This document shows, piece by piece, positions 25,887 to 38,596 of a DNA stretch of 64,000 bases; position 1 is the stretch's first letter, and each line of letters starts with the position of its first letter. Position numbers and translations under genes: made by a program. The notes under the pieces are model-generated. The model was given only the letters and a program-made list of their open reading frames with translations, searched no databases and had not been told where the DNA came from. Source of the stretch: Streptomyces sannanensis (GTDB taxonomy: Bacteria > Actinomycetota > Actinomycetes > Streptomycetales > Streptomycetaceae). The DNA lies in assembly GCF_039536205.1 (NCBI RefSeq), contig NZ_BAAAYL010000001.1:1240001-1304000 (forward strand). Direction: 5' to 3'.

Positions 25887-25893
25887 CGGAGCC

Positions 25894-27351
25894 TCACCCG
25901 CTGTCCGGTGCGAGCGCGCTCAGGGCCGTTTGCTCGTGCAGGAGGGTGCGGACGGACTGCTGGATGTGCTGCGCGCATGCCCGGTGGACCTCGGCCGACC
26001 GGCCCGCGGGATCGGGTATGTCCCTGGCCGGGTCCAGGCAGAACACCCGTCCGCCGACCTCCGGCACCAGGGCGATCACCTGGTCGCGCTGGGCGCCGGT
26101 CATGCAGTAGATCGCCGTGCTCCTCCTGCAGAGGCCCGGGGTGACGGGGCGGGCCCGGTGGGTACGGGCCGCCGCACGGTGGTAGCCCAGTTCGGCGAGG
26201 GACGTGCGGGCGGCCCGGGTCATCGCCGCTCCGGGCCGGGTGACCGCGACACCGCCGCTGGCGACGCGCAGCCGGGGCGTACTCCACCTCGTTCGCGCCT
26301 GGGCCAGTTCGGACCGGGCGATGCTCTCGGCCATGGCCGAGCGAGAGGTGTTGCCACCGCAGACGAAAAGCAGGAGCCGGCGGCGCCCTGCCCGGCTGAG
26401 CGTCGGGAACGACAGCGCCGCCACCGCGCAGACCACGAAGCTCAGTGCGGTCAGTTGCGCGGCCCCCGGGGCGGCGAGTCCGGCCAGCCACGCCAGGGCG
26501 AAGGAGGCGGCCAGACCGGAGAGCAGGCTGGCACAGCGGTTCGCCGGGACGCACCAGCTGTACTCACGACGATCGAGGTAGATCAGGGTGCCGAAGACGA
26601 AGAGCACCTCGTAGGCCACTCCGATCGCCGCCGCGGCCGCCGCTTCGGGCGTTCCGAGGAAGGTGGTGAAGCCCGCACGCAGCTGGGGATGGCCGGCCAG
26701 GGCCGCCACGGCCAGGAGCAGCACTTGGCATACCGGGGCGGCGGCATGCTCCTCGACGAAGTAGCGCCGGTCGGTCTCCCTGTTCCCGGTCTTGGCCACC
26801 CGGCTCATGATCTCGAAACGGCCCAGATACCCGGCCAGGTAGACGGCGACACTCAGCGCCGCGCCGATCGTGAGGTGATAGGTCGTCACATCGGCGAGGG
26901 TCACCGCCACCGCTACCAGGCTGAATCCGACGGCCACCCAGGACGAGGCCCGGACACGACGGCGCCGGGTCGCGTCGACCACGGGAGAGAGGATCAGTAC
27001 GCCACCGCGCATCAGCAGAAGCATGAAAAGGATGGAGACGCCGGCGAAGGTGAAGTTGAGTGTGGTGGTGGCGATGATGAGGGCCGTGAAGAACCCGGCG
27101 GCCCACATGTGCTGTGCCGGGAAGCGCATATAACGGCCGAGCACTTCGCGCCGCCCTGCGTATCGCCGCCACCAACCGGAGAGGCCAAGGAAGACGGGCA
27201 TCACGAGGAGTTGGCCGATGGCGGCGGCCGGCAGCAGGACGAGTCCGCTGTCAGGCGCGTCGGTCCCCGGCAGAACTCCGCTGGAGAGCGCCTTCACCAG
27301 CATTGTGTAGGGGATGTAGGAGAGAAAGTAACCGAGCGCGAGCCATCCCAT
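25894..27351 (-). CDS. Polytopic membrane protein fused to a low-molecular-weight phosphatase
   Basis: 485 residues. The first 320 contain about nine or ten hydrophobic segments resembling drug/metabolite (DMT/EamA-like) transporters. A C-terminal cytosolic domain (about 322-485) is a low-molecular-weight protein-tyrosine-phosphatase/arsenate-reductase fold: the P-loop LFVCGGNTSRSAMAE has the C-x5-R-S catalytic pattern, and VFCLDPARDIPDP supplies the conserved Asp-Pro general acid. Such a fusion is unusual. It could transport a phosphorylated compound and dephosphorylate it. Near the head of the accessory operon. Confidence 0.82.
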   Translation of the reverse strand: MGWLALGYFLSYIPYTMLVKALSSGVLPGTDAPDSGLVLLPAAAIGQLLVMPVFLGLSGWWRRYAGRREVLGRYMRFPAQHMWAAGFFTALIIATTTLNFTFAGVSILFMLLLMRGGVLILSPVVDATRRRRVRASSWVAVGFSLVAVAVTLADVTTYHLTIGAALSVAVYLAGYLGRFEIMSRVAKTGNRETDRRYFVEEHAAAPVCQVLLLAVAALAGHPQLRAGFTTFLGTPEAAAAAAIGVAYEVLFVFGTLIYLDRREYSWCVPANRCASLLSGLAASFALAWLAGLAAPGAAQLTALSFVVCAVAALSFPTLSRAGRRRLLLFVCGGNTSRSAMAESIARSELAQARTRWSTPRLRVASGGVAVTRPGAAMTRAARTSLAELGYHRAAARTHRARPVTPGLCRRSTAIYCMTGAQRDQVIALVPEVGGRVFCLDPARDIPDPAGRSAEVHRACAQHIQQSVRTLLHEQTALSALAPDSG

Positions 27352-27561
27352 GCCGCCCCACCCCTGCCCACGTCACCGTGCGAATGAACCCGTCAGCCGG
27401 GATCTTGAATTCACGTCGGAAAGGAGAGATTTCCGGTCGGCCGATCAGCACGCCGGAATTCTCTCAGTGTGCACGTGGCCCGGGGAACCGACAAGGGGCG
27501 CCCGGTCGCACAGAACGCCGGTTTCCGGTCATTCCTCCAGGGCCTTGCACAGCCGTGCGGT

Positions 27562-27618
27562 TCACTTGTTGGAGCGCATGTTCTCGATGCAACTGGAGGG
27601 ATCGCAGCGGCATTTCAC
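27562..27618 (-). CDS. Candidate 18-residue Cys-rich peptide
   Basis: VKCRCDPSSCIENMRSNK, beginning with a GTG that overlaps the stop codon of the upstream MFS gene (GTGA). Three Cys in ten residues and a charged tail are notable. A GGAGGG lies 15 bases before the GTG, too far for a strong site, but coupling to MFS termination could suffice. It could be a leader peptide, a peptide substrate for the operon's enzymes, or chance. Confidence 0.3.
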   Translation of the reverse strand: MKCRCDPSSCIENMRSNK

Positions 27619-29066
27619 CCGGGCAATTGCGAACCCTCCGCCCGGCGCCTCTCGGCAAGGACCCGGCCCAGCAGCCCGAGCAGCACGGCGGTGCAACTGA
27701 TCGCGCTCACACTGAAAACGGCGACATACCCCTCCTCCGTCGGGAAACCGTCGGAGGACGCGTAGGCGTCGAGGATCGCGCCGGTCGCGGCGCTGCCGAT
27801 CGCGCTGCCCGCGACCCGCAGGACATGGTTGAAGCTGGTCGCAGTGCCGAGATCGTCGCCCGGGACCGCGGTATGGATGAGGGTGGGCACGACGGCCCAG
27901 ATGATGCTGCTGCCCACGCCGAACGCCAGCATGGCGAGAAGCAGATGCCACAGCCGGTCGTGGTGGACGACGAGCCCGGCATTGGCGCCGGCCACCAGGG
28001 CTCCTCCCAGGGGCAGCATCCCGTGGTGTCCCATCCGCGCGGTGAGCCGGCGTGTCAGCCGGCCGGCCAGCTGGCTTCCGGCCGACAGCGGGAGCATCAC
28101 ACACCCCGCGGTGAAGACCGAGAGGCCGAGCCCGTAACCCGAACCCGGGGGCACCTGGGCGAGCATGCCGATCGCGGAGTAGCCGACGAACGTCGTGGCG
28201 CCCAGCACGACGGCTGTGATATTGGCCAGCAGTACATCGGGGAGCAGCAGCAGGTCGGGGCGGATCAGCGGCTGGGCGGCACGCCGCTCCCACCACGCCC
28301 ATGCCGGGATCAGCGCAGCGGACCCGGCCAGCGGGCCCAGCGCGGCCACGGAGGTCCAGCCCCACGAGGAGCCCTTGCTCACCACGAGGAGCAGACACGC
28401 CAGTCCGGCCGTGAGAAGAACGGCACCGACCGGGTCGGCGCGCTTGAACCCGGACGGCGCGCCCGCGTCCGCGCCCCGGTCGGCGGCCGGACCCTTGTCC
28501 GGGGGCAGGATCAGCAGGACTCCTGCGACGGCCGGCGCGACGAAGGCCACGGCGAACCAGAACGCCCAGTGGTAGTCGAGGCAGTCGGCGATCAGACCGG
28601 TCAGCGGATAGCTGATCCCGGAGCCGGTGGCCGCGGCCACCGTGAGCACGACGATACCCTCCGGCACCCTGGCCGGGGCCAGATGGCGGTGCGCCAGGGC
28701 GATCGTCATCGGGAGCATCCCACAGGCCGGGCCCTGCAGCGCCCGGCCGATCAGCAGCTGCGGAAGGCCACCGGCCATCGCCGCGAGAACGGAACCCGAG
28801 ACCACGAGAACGAGCGCCGCCAACAACGCCCGCCTACTGCGGCAGCCGTCCGCCAGCCGGCCCAGGACCGGTGTGGTCACCACCCCGGCCAGCAGGTTCA
28901 CGGTCAGCACCCACTGGGCTGTACTCACCGGTACGTGATGGGTCCTGGCGATGGAGGGAACCAGCAGCCCCCCGAGCGAACTGATCACGGTGTTGGACAG
29001 TCCGCAATAGACCAGCAACAGCAATACGGCATTGGGCCGTTTCAGCACCCTGCCACCCATGTCCAC
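27615..29066 (-). CDS. MFS efflux transporter, DHA2 type
   Basis: 483 residues with about 14 membrane segments. The first helix region is followed by VSTAQWVLTVNLLAGVVTTPVLGRLAD (positions about 47-73) and the motif-C-like APARVPEGIVVLTVAAATGSGISYP. A probable exporter for the product of the downstream operon. It lies 263 bp upstream of the phosphatase-fusion gene on the same strand, so it is either the first gene of that operon or separately transcribed. Divergent from the DyP peroxidase gene, sharing an AT-rich promoter region. Confidence 0.88.
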   Translation of the reverse strand: MDMGGRVLKRPNAVLLLLVYCGLSNTVISSLGGLLVPSIARTHHVPVSTAQWVLTVNLLAGVVTTPVLGRLADGCRSRRALLAALVLVVSGSVLAAMAGGLPQLLIGRALQGPACGMLPMTIALAHRHLAPARVPEGIVVLTVAAATGSGISYPLTGLIADCLDYHWAFWFAVAFVAPAVAGVLLILPPDKGPAADRGADAGAPSGFKRADPVGAVLLTAGLACLLLVVSKGSSWGWTSVAALGPLAGSAALIPAWAWWERRAAQPLIRPDLLLLPDVLLANITAVVLGATTFVGYSAIGMLAQVPPGSGYGLGLSVFTAGCVMLPLSAGSQLAGRLTRRLTARMGHHGMLPLGGALVAGANAGLVVHHDRLWHLLLAMLAFGVGSSIIWAVVPTLIHTAVPGDDLGTATSFNHVLRVAGSAIGSAATGAILDAYASSDGFPTEEGYVAVFSVSAISCTAVLLGLLGRVLAERRRAEGSQLPG

Positions 29067-29189
29067 CGCCTGTGCCGCCTGTCACGCCGATCACTCAGCG
29101 ATCTGGCTCACGGACGGCGGCTCGAACCCCGTATTCACCCCCTCGACGGCGTGTCGCTCCCCCGAACGGCCGCACGGAGGAGTCCCGTC

Positions 29190-29291
29190 ATGGCCGATCG
29201 GGTGAATTGCAAATACATATTTCTTTCACATATTCCGTCCGGGTACGGATGAGGCCGAAAACTCCTCGCCGAATTCCTGGAGGCAGCCACC
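29190..29291. promoter_or_regulatory. AT-rich divergent promoter region (MFS / DyP)
   Basis: The stretch 29205-29235 (TTGCAAATACATATTTCTTT and on) is by far the most AT-rich spot nearby and lies between divergent genes. A GGAGG is at 29278, about eight bases before the DyP ATG. It probably holds the DyP promoter, and possibly the MFS promoter. Confidence 0.5.
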
Positions 29292-31226
29292 GTGACCACA
29301 GCCACCGACCCGAAGGAACTGCTGCGCATCAACAGCGATTTGTATCTGCGCGAGAACACCGAGATCCAGGGTGATGTGCTCGCCGGGTTCAAGAAGGACC
29401 ACATGCAACTGCTGTTCCTCCGGTTCGAGGACCAGCAGATGACGCGCACGTGGCTGAAGCAGTTGCGGCCGCTCATCGCCACCACCAAGCAGGTGGCGAC
29501 CTTCAACAGGGAGTTCTCCAAGGCGCGTTCGTACTCCGGCGGTGACGACCCGAGAAACCTCAACGCCCTGTGGTACAGCATCAGTTTCACCTACCACGGT
29601 CTGAGGTTCATCACCGGAACGAACCCGCTTCCCGCCACCACCGACAGCAGCGTCGACGGCCCGCACAAGGCGTTCGTGCAGGGCCCGGCACGGCGGGCCG
29701 AGGCGCTCGGCGACACGGGCCCGAACCACCCCCACAACTGGCTGTTCGGGAACTTCGGCGACGGAGACATCCATGCGGTCCTCACCCTCGCCGCCGACCA
29801 GGCCACCGTCCTGCGTGCCACCCTCGGCGACGTCCGCCAGGACCTCGCCCGCGCCAGGATCGTGACCATCTACGAGCAGGAGGGCGCGACCCTCGAAGGA
29901 GCCCGCCGCGGCAGGGAGCACTTCGGCTTCAAGGACGGCGTCAGCGAGCCGGCGATCAAGCACCTCGACGAGCCCGACTCCCAGAACCCGGTGTACGAGA
30001 AGGGCCACCCCGGCACCATCCTCATCAACGCCGGAGAATTCGTCGTCGGACTCGAACGGGAAAGGCCGCATCCGCTGCCCTACCCCGAGTGGGCGACCCA
30101 CGGCTCCTTCCAGGTGGTGCGCCGGCTGGCTCAGGACGTCCCCGGCTGGTGGGCGGGCGTGGCCGAGCAGCTCAAGGTGCTGAAGGAGGCGAAGGCCGCG
30201 CCCGATCACGCCACGACCGAATGGCTGGCCGCTCGCCTGGTCGGGCGCTGGCGCACGGGGACGCCCGTGGCGAAGTGCCCGCACGCCGATATGTCGTACA
30301 ACGCGGAATCGTCGAACGACAACGACATCTCGTTCGCCGACGACCCCGAGGGCACGACCACTCCCCTGTGGTCCCATCTCCGGAAAACCAACCCCCGTGA
30401 CGGCTTCCCCGACGAGAGGAACCCGGGGAAGACCCTCCCGGACACGAGGTTCAACCACCGCCGCATCATGCGCCGCGGCATTCCGTACGGCCTGCCCTTC
30501 GACCCGTCGGCCTCGGCGCTCAACGGCCCGGACGCGCCCCGTGGTCTGGTCTTCGTCTCCTATCAGGCCGACCTCTTCCGGCAGTTCGAGTTCATCCAGA
30601 AGGACTGGATGAACGACGAGATGTTCCCCAAGCCGAACCTCAACCCCCAGAACGACAAGAAGAAGCCCAAGCCCGGCGAGTCCGTCACCGGCGCCGACCC
30701 CGTCGCGGGCGAGGAAACCGAGGTCGCATGGCAGCGGGGAAACGGTCAGCCCCCGGTCAAGCTGCGCTTCTCCCAGTTCGTACGGACCGAGGGCGCGGTC
30801 TACGCCTTCATGCCGTCGATCTCGGTCCTGGACCAGCTCGCGGAGGGCCGGATGAACACCAACATGGTCGTCGCCGGCCGCACGATCTTCACGGTCGCGA
30901 GCTTCGACCACACCGAACGGGACTCCGTCGACTCGGGCACGGTCCGGCTGGTCCTGCAGCGCGACGGCAACCTCGTGGTCGTCGACAAGCAGAACAGGGT
31001 CCGCTGGGCCGCGCTGAGGAGCGCCTCCCCCGCCGGCGACAAGACCCAGGCGAGGTTCGAGGACGGCGAGCTCTTCCTCATCGACCCCGCGAAGCCGCAG
31101 ACGAAGCTCTGGTCCTCCGGGACCGGCGGCAACCCGGACGCCAAGCTGGTCGTCCAGATGGACGGAAACGTGGTGATCTACAAACAGGGCAGGGCGATCT
31201 GGCACACCAACACGGTGGGGCGCTGA
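29292..31226 (+). CDS. DyP-type heme peroxidase with C-terminal bulb-type lectin domain
   Basis: 644 residues. The peroxidase part (about 1-520) has the family Asp motif HFGFKDGVSEPAI (GxxDG) and the basic distal segment NHRRIMRRGIPYG. The C-terminal 110 residues carry repeats of the mannose-binding (bulb) lectin type: RLVLQRDGNLVVVDKQN and VVQMDGNVVIYKQGRAIW. A sugar-binding peroxidase that could act on glycans or a polysaccharide-bound substrate is suggested, but no Sec or Tat signal is visible, so export is unclear. ATG at 29292 follows GGAGG. Convergent with the methyltransferase gene. Confidence 0.9.
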   Translation: MTTATDPKELLRINSDLYLRENTEIQGDVLAGFKKDHMQLLFLRFEDQQMTRTWLKQLRPLIATTKQVATFNREFSKARSYSGGDDPRNLNALWYSISFTYHGLRFITGTNPLPATTDSSVDGPHKAFVQGPARRAEALGDTGPNHPHNWLFGNFGDGDIHAVLTLAADQATVLRATLGDVRQDLARARIVTIYEQEGATLEGARRGREHFGFKDGVSEPAIKHLDEPDSQNPVYEKGHPGTILINAGEFVVGLERERPHPLPYPEWATHGSFQVVRRLAQDVPGWWAGVAEQLKVLKEAKAAPDHATTEWLAARLVGRWRTGTPVAKCPHADMSYNAESSNDNDISFADDPEGTTTPLWSHLRKTNPRDGFPDERNPGKTLPDTRFNHRRIMRRGIPYGLPFDPSASALNGPDAPRGLVFVSYQADLFRQFEFIQKDWMNDEMFPKPNLNPQNDKKKPKPGESVTGADPVAGEETEVAWQRGNGQPPVKLRFSQFVRTEGAVYAFMPSISVLDQLAEGRMNTNMVVAGRTIFTVASFDHTERDSVDSGTVRLVLQRDGNLVVVDKQNRVRWAALRSASPAGDKTQARFEDGELFLIDPAKPQTKLWSSGTGGNPDAKLVVQMDGNVVIYKQGRAIWHTNTVGR

Positions 31227-31244
31227 CGCCGCTCCCCGGCACGG

Positions 31245-32108
31245 CTATGACGACGCCCCGCCGACGAGACAGCAGTGCTGCCGCTCCGGCTCCACCGGGG
31301 CGCGGACCTCGGCGGCGGGGAACAGCGACCGGGCGTGCTCCACGCTCCAGAACACCTCGTACCGTCCGCACGCGGGGACCGGGGTGCGGGCGTCGAAGTG
31401 CACCGTGTGATCCACGATGGCGCACCAGGAGGCGCCGCACGCCCGGTCGGTCACGGGGTCCTGATGCTCCGGCACGGCCACGCCGCCGTATGCGGTGCGG
31501 CCGGGCCAGGAACCCAGCCGCCACCGGACGTTGGGCGTCCCCCGGCCGGCCGGCGGCGACCAGGCCGGGTCCATGAAGGTGAAGGCCAGGACTCCGTCGT
31601 CGGCCAGCATCGACCGCAGCCCGCCGACCAGTTCGACGGCCTCGTCGTCGGACAGATGGGTGAAGACGGAGTACGCGAGGACGTAGTCGAAACGCGCTCC
31701 GAGGCCGGGCAGCGGAAGCCGGTGGACGCCTTCCGGATTGAACTGGGGGTTGTACCGGTCGTAATGCACCCAGTGGGCCTGCGGCCGACGTCGCCGCCCC
31801 TCCGCGACCGCGGCCCGGGAGACGTCCAGACACCAGTAGTCCGACGGCTGGATCCGGTCTCCGGCCCCGTCCAGGAACGCGCCGGCGTTGCCACCGAAGT
31901 CCAGCACCTTCCGGCCCGCCCAGTCCGGGTGGCCGAGCTGGGCGTCGAAGTAGCGGAACTGGCCGGTCTTCGCGGAGATGAAGGTCACTTGCCACACCAC
32001 CTGATCCGGGTCGGGGTGGGCCGTCGGGCGGATGACTTCTCCGAATGACCCGTTTTCGTACGGCCCGTGTGATGGACGATAACCGCATGGGCCGGCGGAG
32101 GACGCCAT
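31245..32108 (-). CDS. Class I SAM-dependent methyltransferase
   Basis: 287 residues. The SAM motif VLDFGGNAGAFLDGA near residue 70 and the downstream CLDVSRAAV acidic strand identify the class I fold, with SVFTHLSDDE as a motif IV-like segment. There is no clear ribosome site at the ATG at 32108, so the true start may be internal, before VIRPTAHPDPDQVVW. Substrate unknown. It is transcribed toward the DyP gene. Confidence 0.75.
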   Translation of the reverse strand: MASSAGPCGYRPSHGPYENGSFGEVIRPTAHPDPDQVVWQVTFISAKTGQFRYFDAQLGHPDWAGRKVLDFGGNAGAFLDGAGDRIQPSDYWCLDVSRAAVAEGRRRRPQAHWVHYDRYNPQFNPEGVHRLPLPGLGARFDYVLAYSVFTHLSDDEAVELVGGLRSMLADDGVLAFTFMDPAWSPPAGRGTPNVRWRLGSWPGRTAYGGVAVPEHQDPVTDRACGASWCAIVDHTVHFDARTPVPACGRYEVFWSVEHARSLFPAAEVRAPVEPERQHCCLVGGASS

Positions 32109-32153
32109 GCAATACCTGCACGTCCCTCGCTCGCGACCGGCATCATCGGTGCG

Positions 32154-32663
32154 ATGAAGTCAACACTGCCTCTTCTGCTGATCGACATCGACGGCCCGCT
32201 CAATCCGTACGGAGGACAGCCGGAGCGCAGGCCGGAGGGCTACACCACGCACCGGATGTGCCCGTCCGGCTGGACGCACGGGAAGCCGTTGCGGGTCTGG
32301 CTGAACCACGGGCACGGCGAGGAGCTGCTGGCACTGGCCGAACAGTACGAGCTGGTGTGGGCGACGACCTGGAAGGGCGAGGCCAATGTGTGGATCGGCC
32401 CGCGGCATGCCTGTGGAGGCACCCAAACGAGGGACACGGACACGCACAAGGCAGTCGGAAAACGCGGCCGGGCGGCCGTTCGCCTGGGTCGACGATGAGA
32501 TCACCCACCTCGACCGGTGGGGGTACCTCCCACGCCCGCAGGGCGTAGGGGGAGGGTGGAACAGAAACACCTCGCCGCCGCTCTGCTGCTGTGCATCGAC
32601 CACCGGATCGGGCTGACCCGGCCGGACTTCGACGCGCTCGCGGACTGGGCGGCGGCGCTGTAG
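32154..32663 (+). pseudogene. HAD-like family gene broken by frameshift and a repeat insertion
   Basis: The first 80 residues are intact ([34 protein letters not shown]), a HAD-like family common in Streptomyces. After codon 82 the family sequence is lost. It resumes in the next frame ([20 protein letters not shown]), then a 35-39-bp C5/G5 element (32517-32555) intervenes, and the frame resumes in a third phase ([20 protein letters not shown] to a TAG at 32661). Removing 35 bp would rejoin LDRW to VEQKH in frame. At least two lesions are present, so it is non-functional. Confidence 0.8.
32517..32555. repeat. C5/G5 element inside the HAD pseudogene
   Basis: GTGGGGGTACCTCCCACGCC followed by CGCAGGGCGTAGGGGGAGG. 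GTGG on both sides could be a target duplication. It shifts the reading frame. Confidence 0.75.
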
Positions 32664-32677
32664 AACGCGGGAATGGA

Positions 32678-32713
32678 ACCGCCCCGGCCGGAACGGCGTC
32701 CGGCCGGGGCGGT
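32678..32713 (-). terminator. Terminator of icd
   Basis: 13-bp perfect stem ACCGCCCCGGCCG with a 10-nt loop, 17 bp beyond the icd stop codon. Confidence 0.8.
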
Positions 32714-32729
32714 ACGGGTACGCAGACGG

Positions 32730-34997
<2,268 letters not shown>

Positions 34998-35029
34998 TCA
35001 AGATATCTCGTGATCGGCCTCCCGTGGGC

Positions 35030-35062
35030 AGGGCCCCGTCGCACAATGTGCGGCGGGGCCCT
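35030..35062 (-). terminator. Terminator of argH
   Basis: 15-bp stem AGGGCCCCGTCGCAC with its complement (one G-T wobble) and an AAT loop, 15 bp after the argH stop. Confidence 0.85.
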
Positions 35063-35076
35063 TGAGTGCGGAAAGG

Positions 35077-36975
<1,899 letters not shown>

Positions 36976-38169
36976 TTACGTCAGGTCGCGCTTCGCCGCG
37001 ATCTTCGCCGAGAGACCGAAGAGCTCGATGAAGCCCTGCGCCTTGGACTGGTCGAAGGTGTCGCCCGTGTCGTAGGTGGCGAGGTTGAAGTCGTACAGCG
37101 ACTCCTCGGACTTCCGGCCGGTGACGACGGCGCGGCCGCCGTGCAGGGTCATCCGGATATCGCCGGTGACGTGCTCGTTGGCCTCGTTGACGAACCCGTC
37201 CAGGGCCCGCTTGAGCGGGGAGAACCACAGGCCGTCGTAGACGAGCTCGCTCCAGCGCTGCTCGACCTGCCGCTTGTACCGGGCCAGCTCGCGCTCGACG
37301 GTGACGTTCTCCAACTCCTGGTGGGCGGTGATCAGGGCGATCGCGCCGGGCGCCTCGTACACCTCGCGGGACTTGATGCCGACCAGCCGGTCCTCGACCA
37401 TGTCGATCCGGCCGATGCCCTGGGCGCCGGCCCGCTCGTTCAGCTGCTGGATCGCCTGCAGGACGGTGACGGGCCTGCCGTCGATGGCGACCGGGACACC
37501 CTGCTTGAAGGAGATGACGACCTCGTCGGGCTCACGGGAGACCGCCGGGTTCTGGGTGTAGTCGTAGATGTCCTCGATCGGCGCGTTCCAGATGTCCTCG
37601 AGGAAGCCGGTCTCGACGGCCCGGCCGAAGACGTTCTGGTCGATGGAGTACGGGGACTTCTTGGTGGTCGCGATCGGGAGCTTCTTCTCCTCGCAGAAGG
37701 CGATCGCCTTGTCCCGGGTCATCGCGTAGTCACGGACGGGCGCGATGCACTTGAGGTCGGGGGCGAGGGAGGCGATACCGGCCTCGAACCGCACCTGGTC
37801 GTTGCCCTTGCCGGTGCAGCCGTGGGCGACGATCGAGGCGTTGTGCTTCTTCGCGGCGGCGACCAGGTGCTTGACGATGGTCGGCCGGGAGAGGGCCGAG
37901 ACCAGCGGGTAGCGGTCCATGTAGAGAGCGTTGGCCTTGATGGCCGGGAGGCAGTACTCCTCGGCGAACTCGTCCTTGGCGTCCGCGACCTCTGCCTCGA
38001 CGGCACCGCAGGCGAGCGCGCGCTTGCGGATGACGTCCAGGTCCTCGCCGCCCTGGCCGACGTCCACAGCAACGGCGATGACCTCGGCGCCCGTCTCCTC
38101 GGCGATCCAGCCGATGGCGACGGAGGTGTCCAGGCCGCCCGAGTAGGCGAGTACGACGCGCTCGGTCAC
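36976..38169 (-). CDS. argG: Argininosuccinate synthase
   Basis: 397 residues; condenses citrulline and aspartate with ATP. PP-loop ATP-binding motif [10 protein letters not shown] near the N-terminus, [13 protein letters not shown] and the central [10 protein letters not shown] are canonical. GTG at 38169 follows AAGGAG. An ARG-box-like palindrome precedes it. This completes the last two steps of arginine synthesis with argH. Confidence 0.96.
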   Translation of the reverse strand: MTERVVLAYSGGLDTSVAIGWIAEETGAEVIAVAVDVGQGGEDLDVIRKRALACGAVEAEVADAKDEFAEEYCLPAIKANALYMDRYPLVSALSRPTIVKHLVAAAKKHNASIVAHGCTGKGNDQVRFEAGIASLAPDLKCIAPVRDYAMTRDKAIAFCEEKKLPIATTKKSPYSIDQNVFGRAVETGFLEDIWNAPIEDIYDYTQNPAVSREPDEVVISFKQGVPVAIDGRPVTVLQAIQQLNERAGAQGIGRIDMVEDRLVGIKSREVYEAPGAIALITAHQELENVTVERELARYKRQVEQRWSELVYDGLWFSPLKRALDGFVNEANEHVTGDIRMTLHGGRAVVTGRKSEESLYDFNLATYDTGDTFDQSKAQGFIELFGLSAKIAAKRDLT

Positions 38170-38185
38170 GGGTTTCTCCTTACAG

Positions 38186-38213
38186 TGCATACGCTGATAG
38201 GTATAACTATGCA
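38186..38213. promoter_or_regulatory. ARG-box-like operator upstream of argG
   Basis: TGCATACGCT followed by GATAGGTATA and ACTATGCA. The ends TGCAT and ATGCA form an inverted arrangement like ArgR sites. It lies 17 bp before the argG start and could also affect the divergent PqqD-like gene. Binding by ArgR (41094-41630) is inference. Confidence 0.6.
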
Positions 38214-38266
38214 GAGGGCCGTATGTTTTGTCAAAGGGGCGCGACGGACCGGACTACGGTGAGTTC

Positions 38267-38548
38267 ATGACCCTCGCGCTGCGCGGCGGAGTGTCGTGGG
38301 CACAGACCCAGGACGGGCTCGCGCTGCTCGACGACAGGCGCGGCCTGGTATGGACCCTCAACCCCACCGGCGCCCAGGTACTGCGGGCCCTCCTCTCCGG
38401 ACACACGCCCGAGCAGGCCGTCCGGGAACTGGCGGCGGAGTACGGCGTGGTCGTCTCCAGTGTCCGCCGCGACGTGCAGGAACTGCTGGTGGGGCTCTTC
38501 GCCTCGGGCGTGCTGGTCCGCGGGAAATCCAGCGGCGACGACGCCTGA
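38267..38548 (+). CDS. PqqD-like RiPP-recognition protein, stand-alone
   Basis: 93 residues with the PqqD/RRE pattern: WTLNPTGAQVLRALLSG, EQAVRELAAEYGV, then SSVRRDVQELLVGLFASGVL. In RiPP pathways this winged-helix domain binds precursor leader peptides. No radical-SAM, protease, cyclase or precursor is next to it; the neighbours are argG and a HEAT-repeat protein. It may be a conserved regulatory or accessory protein rather than a RiPP gene. Confidence 0.75.
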   Translation: MTLALRGGVSWAQTQDGLALLDDRRGLVWTLNPTGAQVLRALLSGHTPEQAVRELAAEYGVVVSSVRRDVQELLVGLFASGVLVRGKSSGDDA

Positions 38549-38596
38549 TCCCGTCCTACGCTCATCCCTCCGAACGCATGAGGGGGCGGAACAGGG

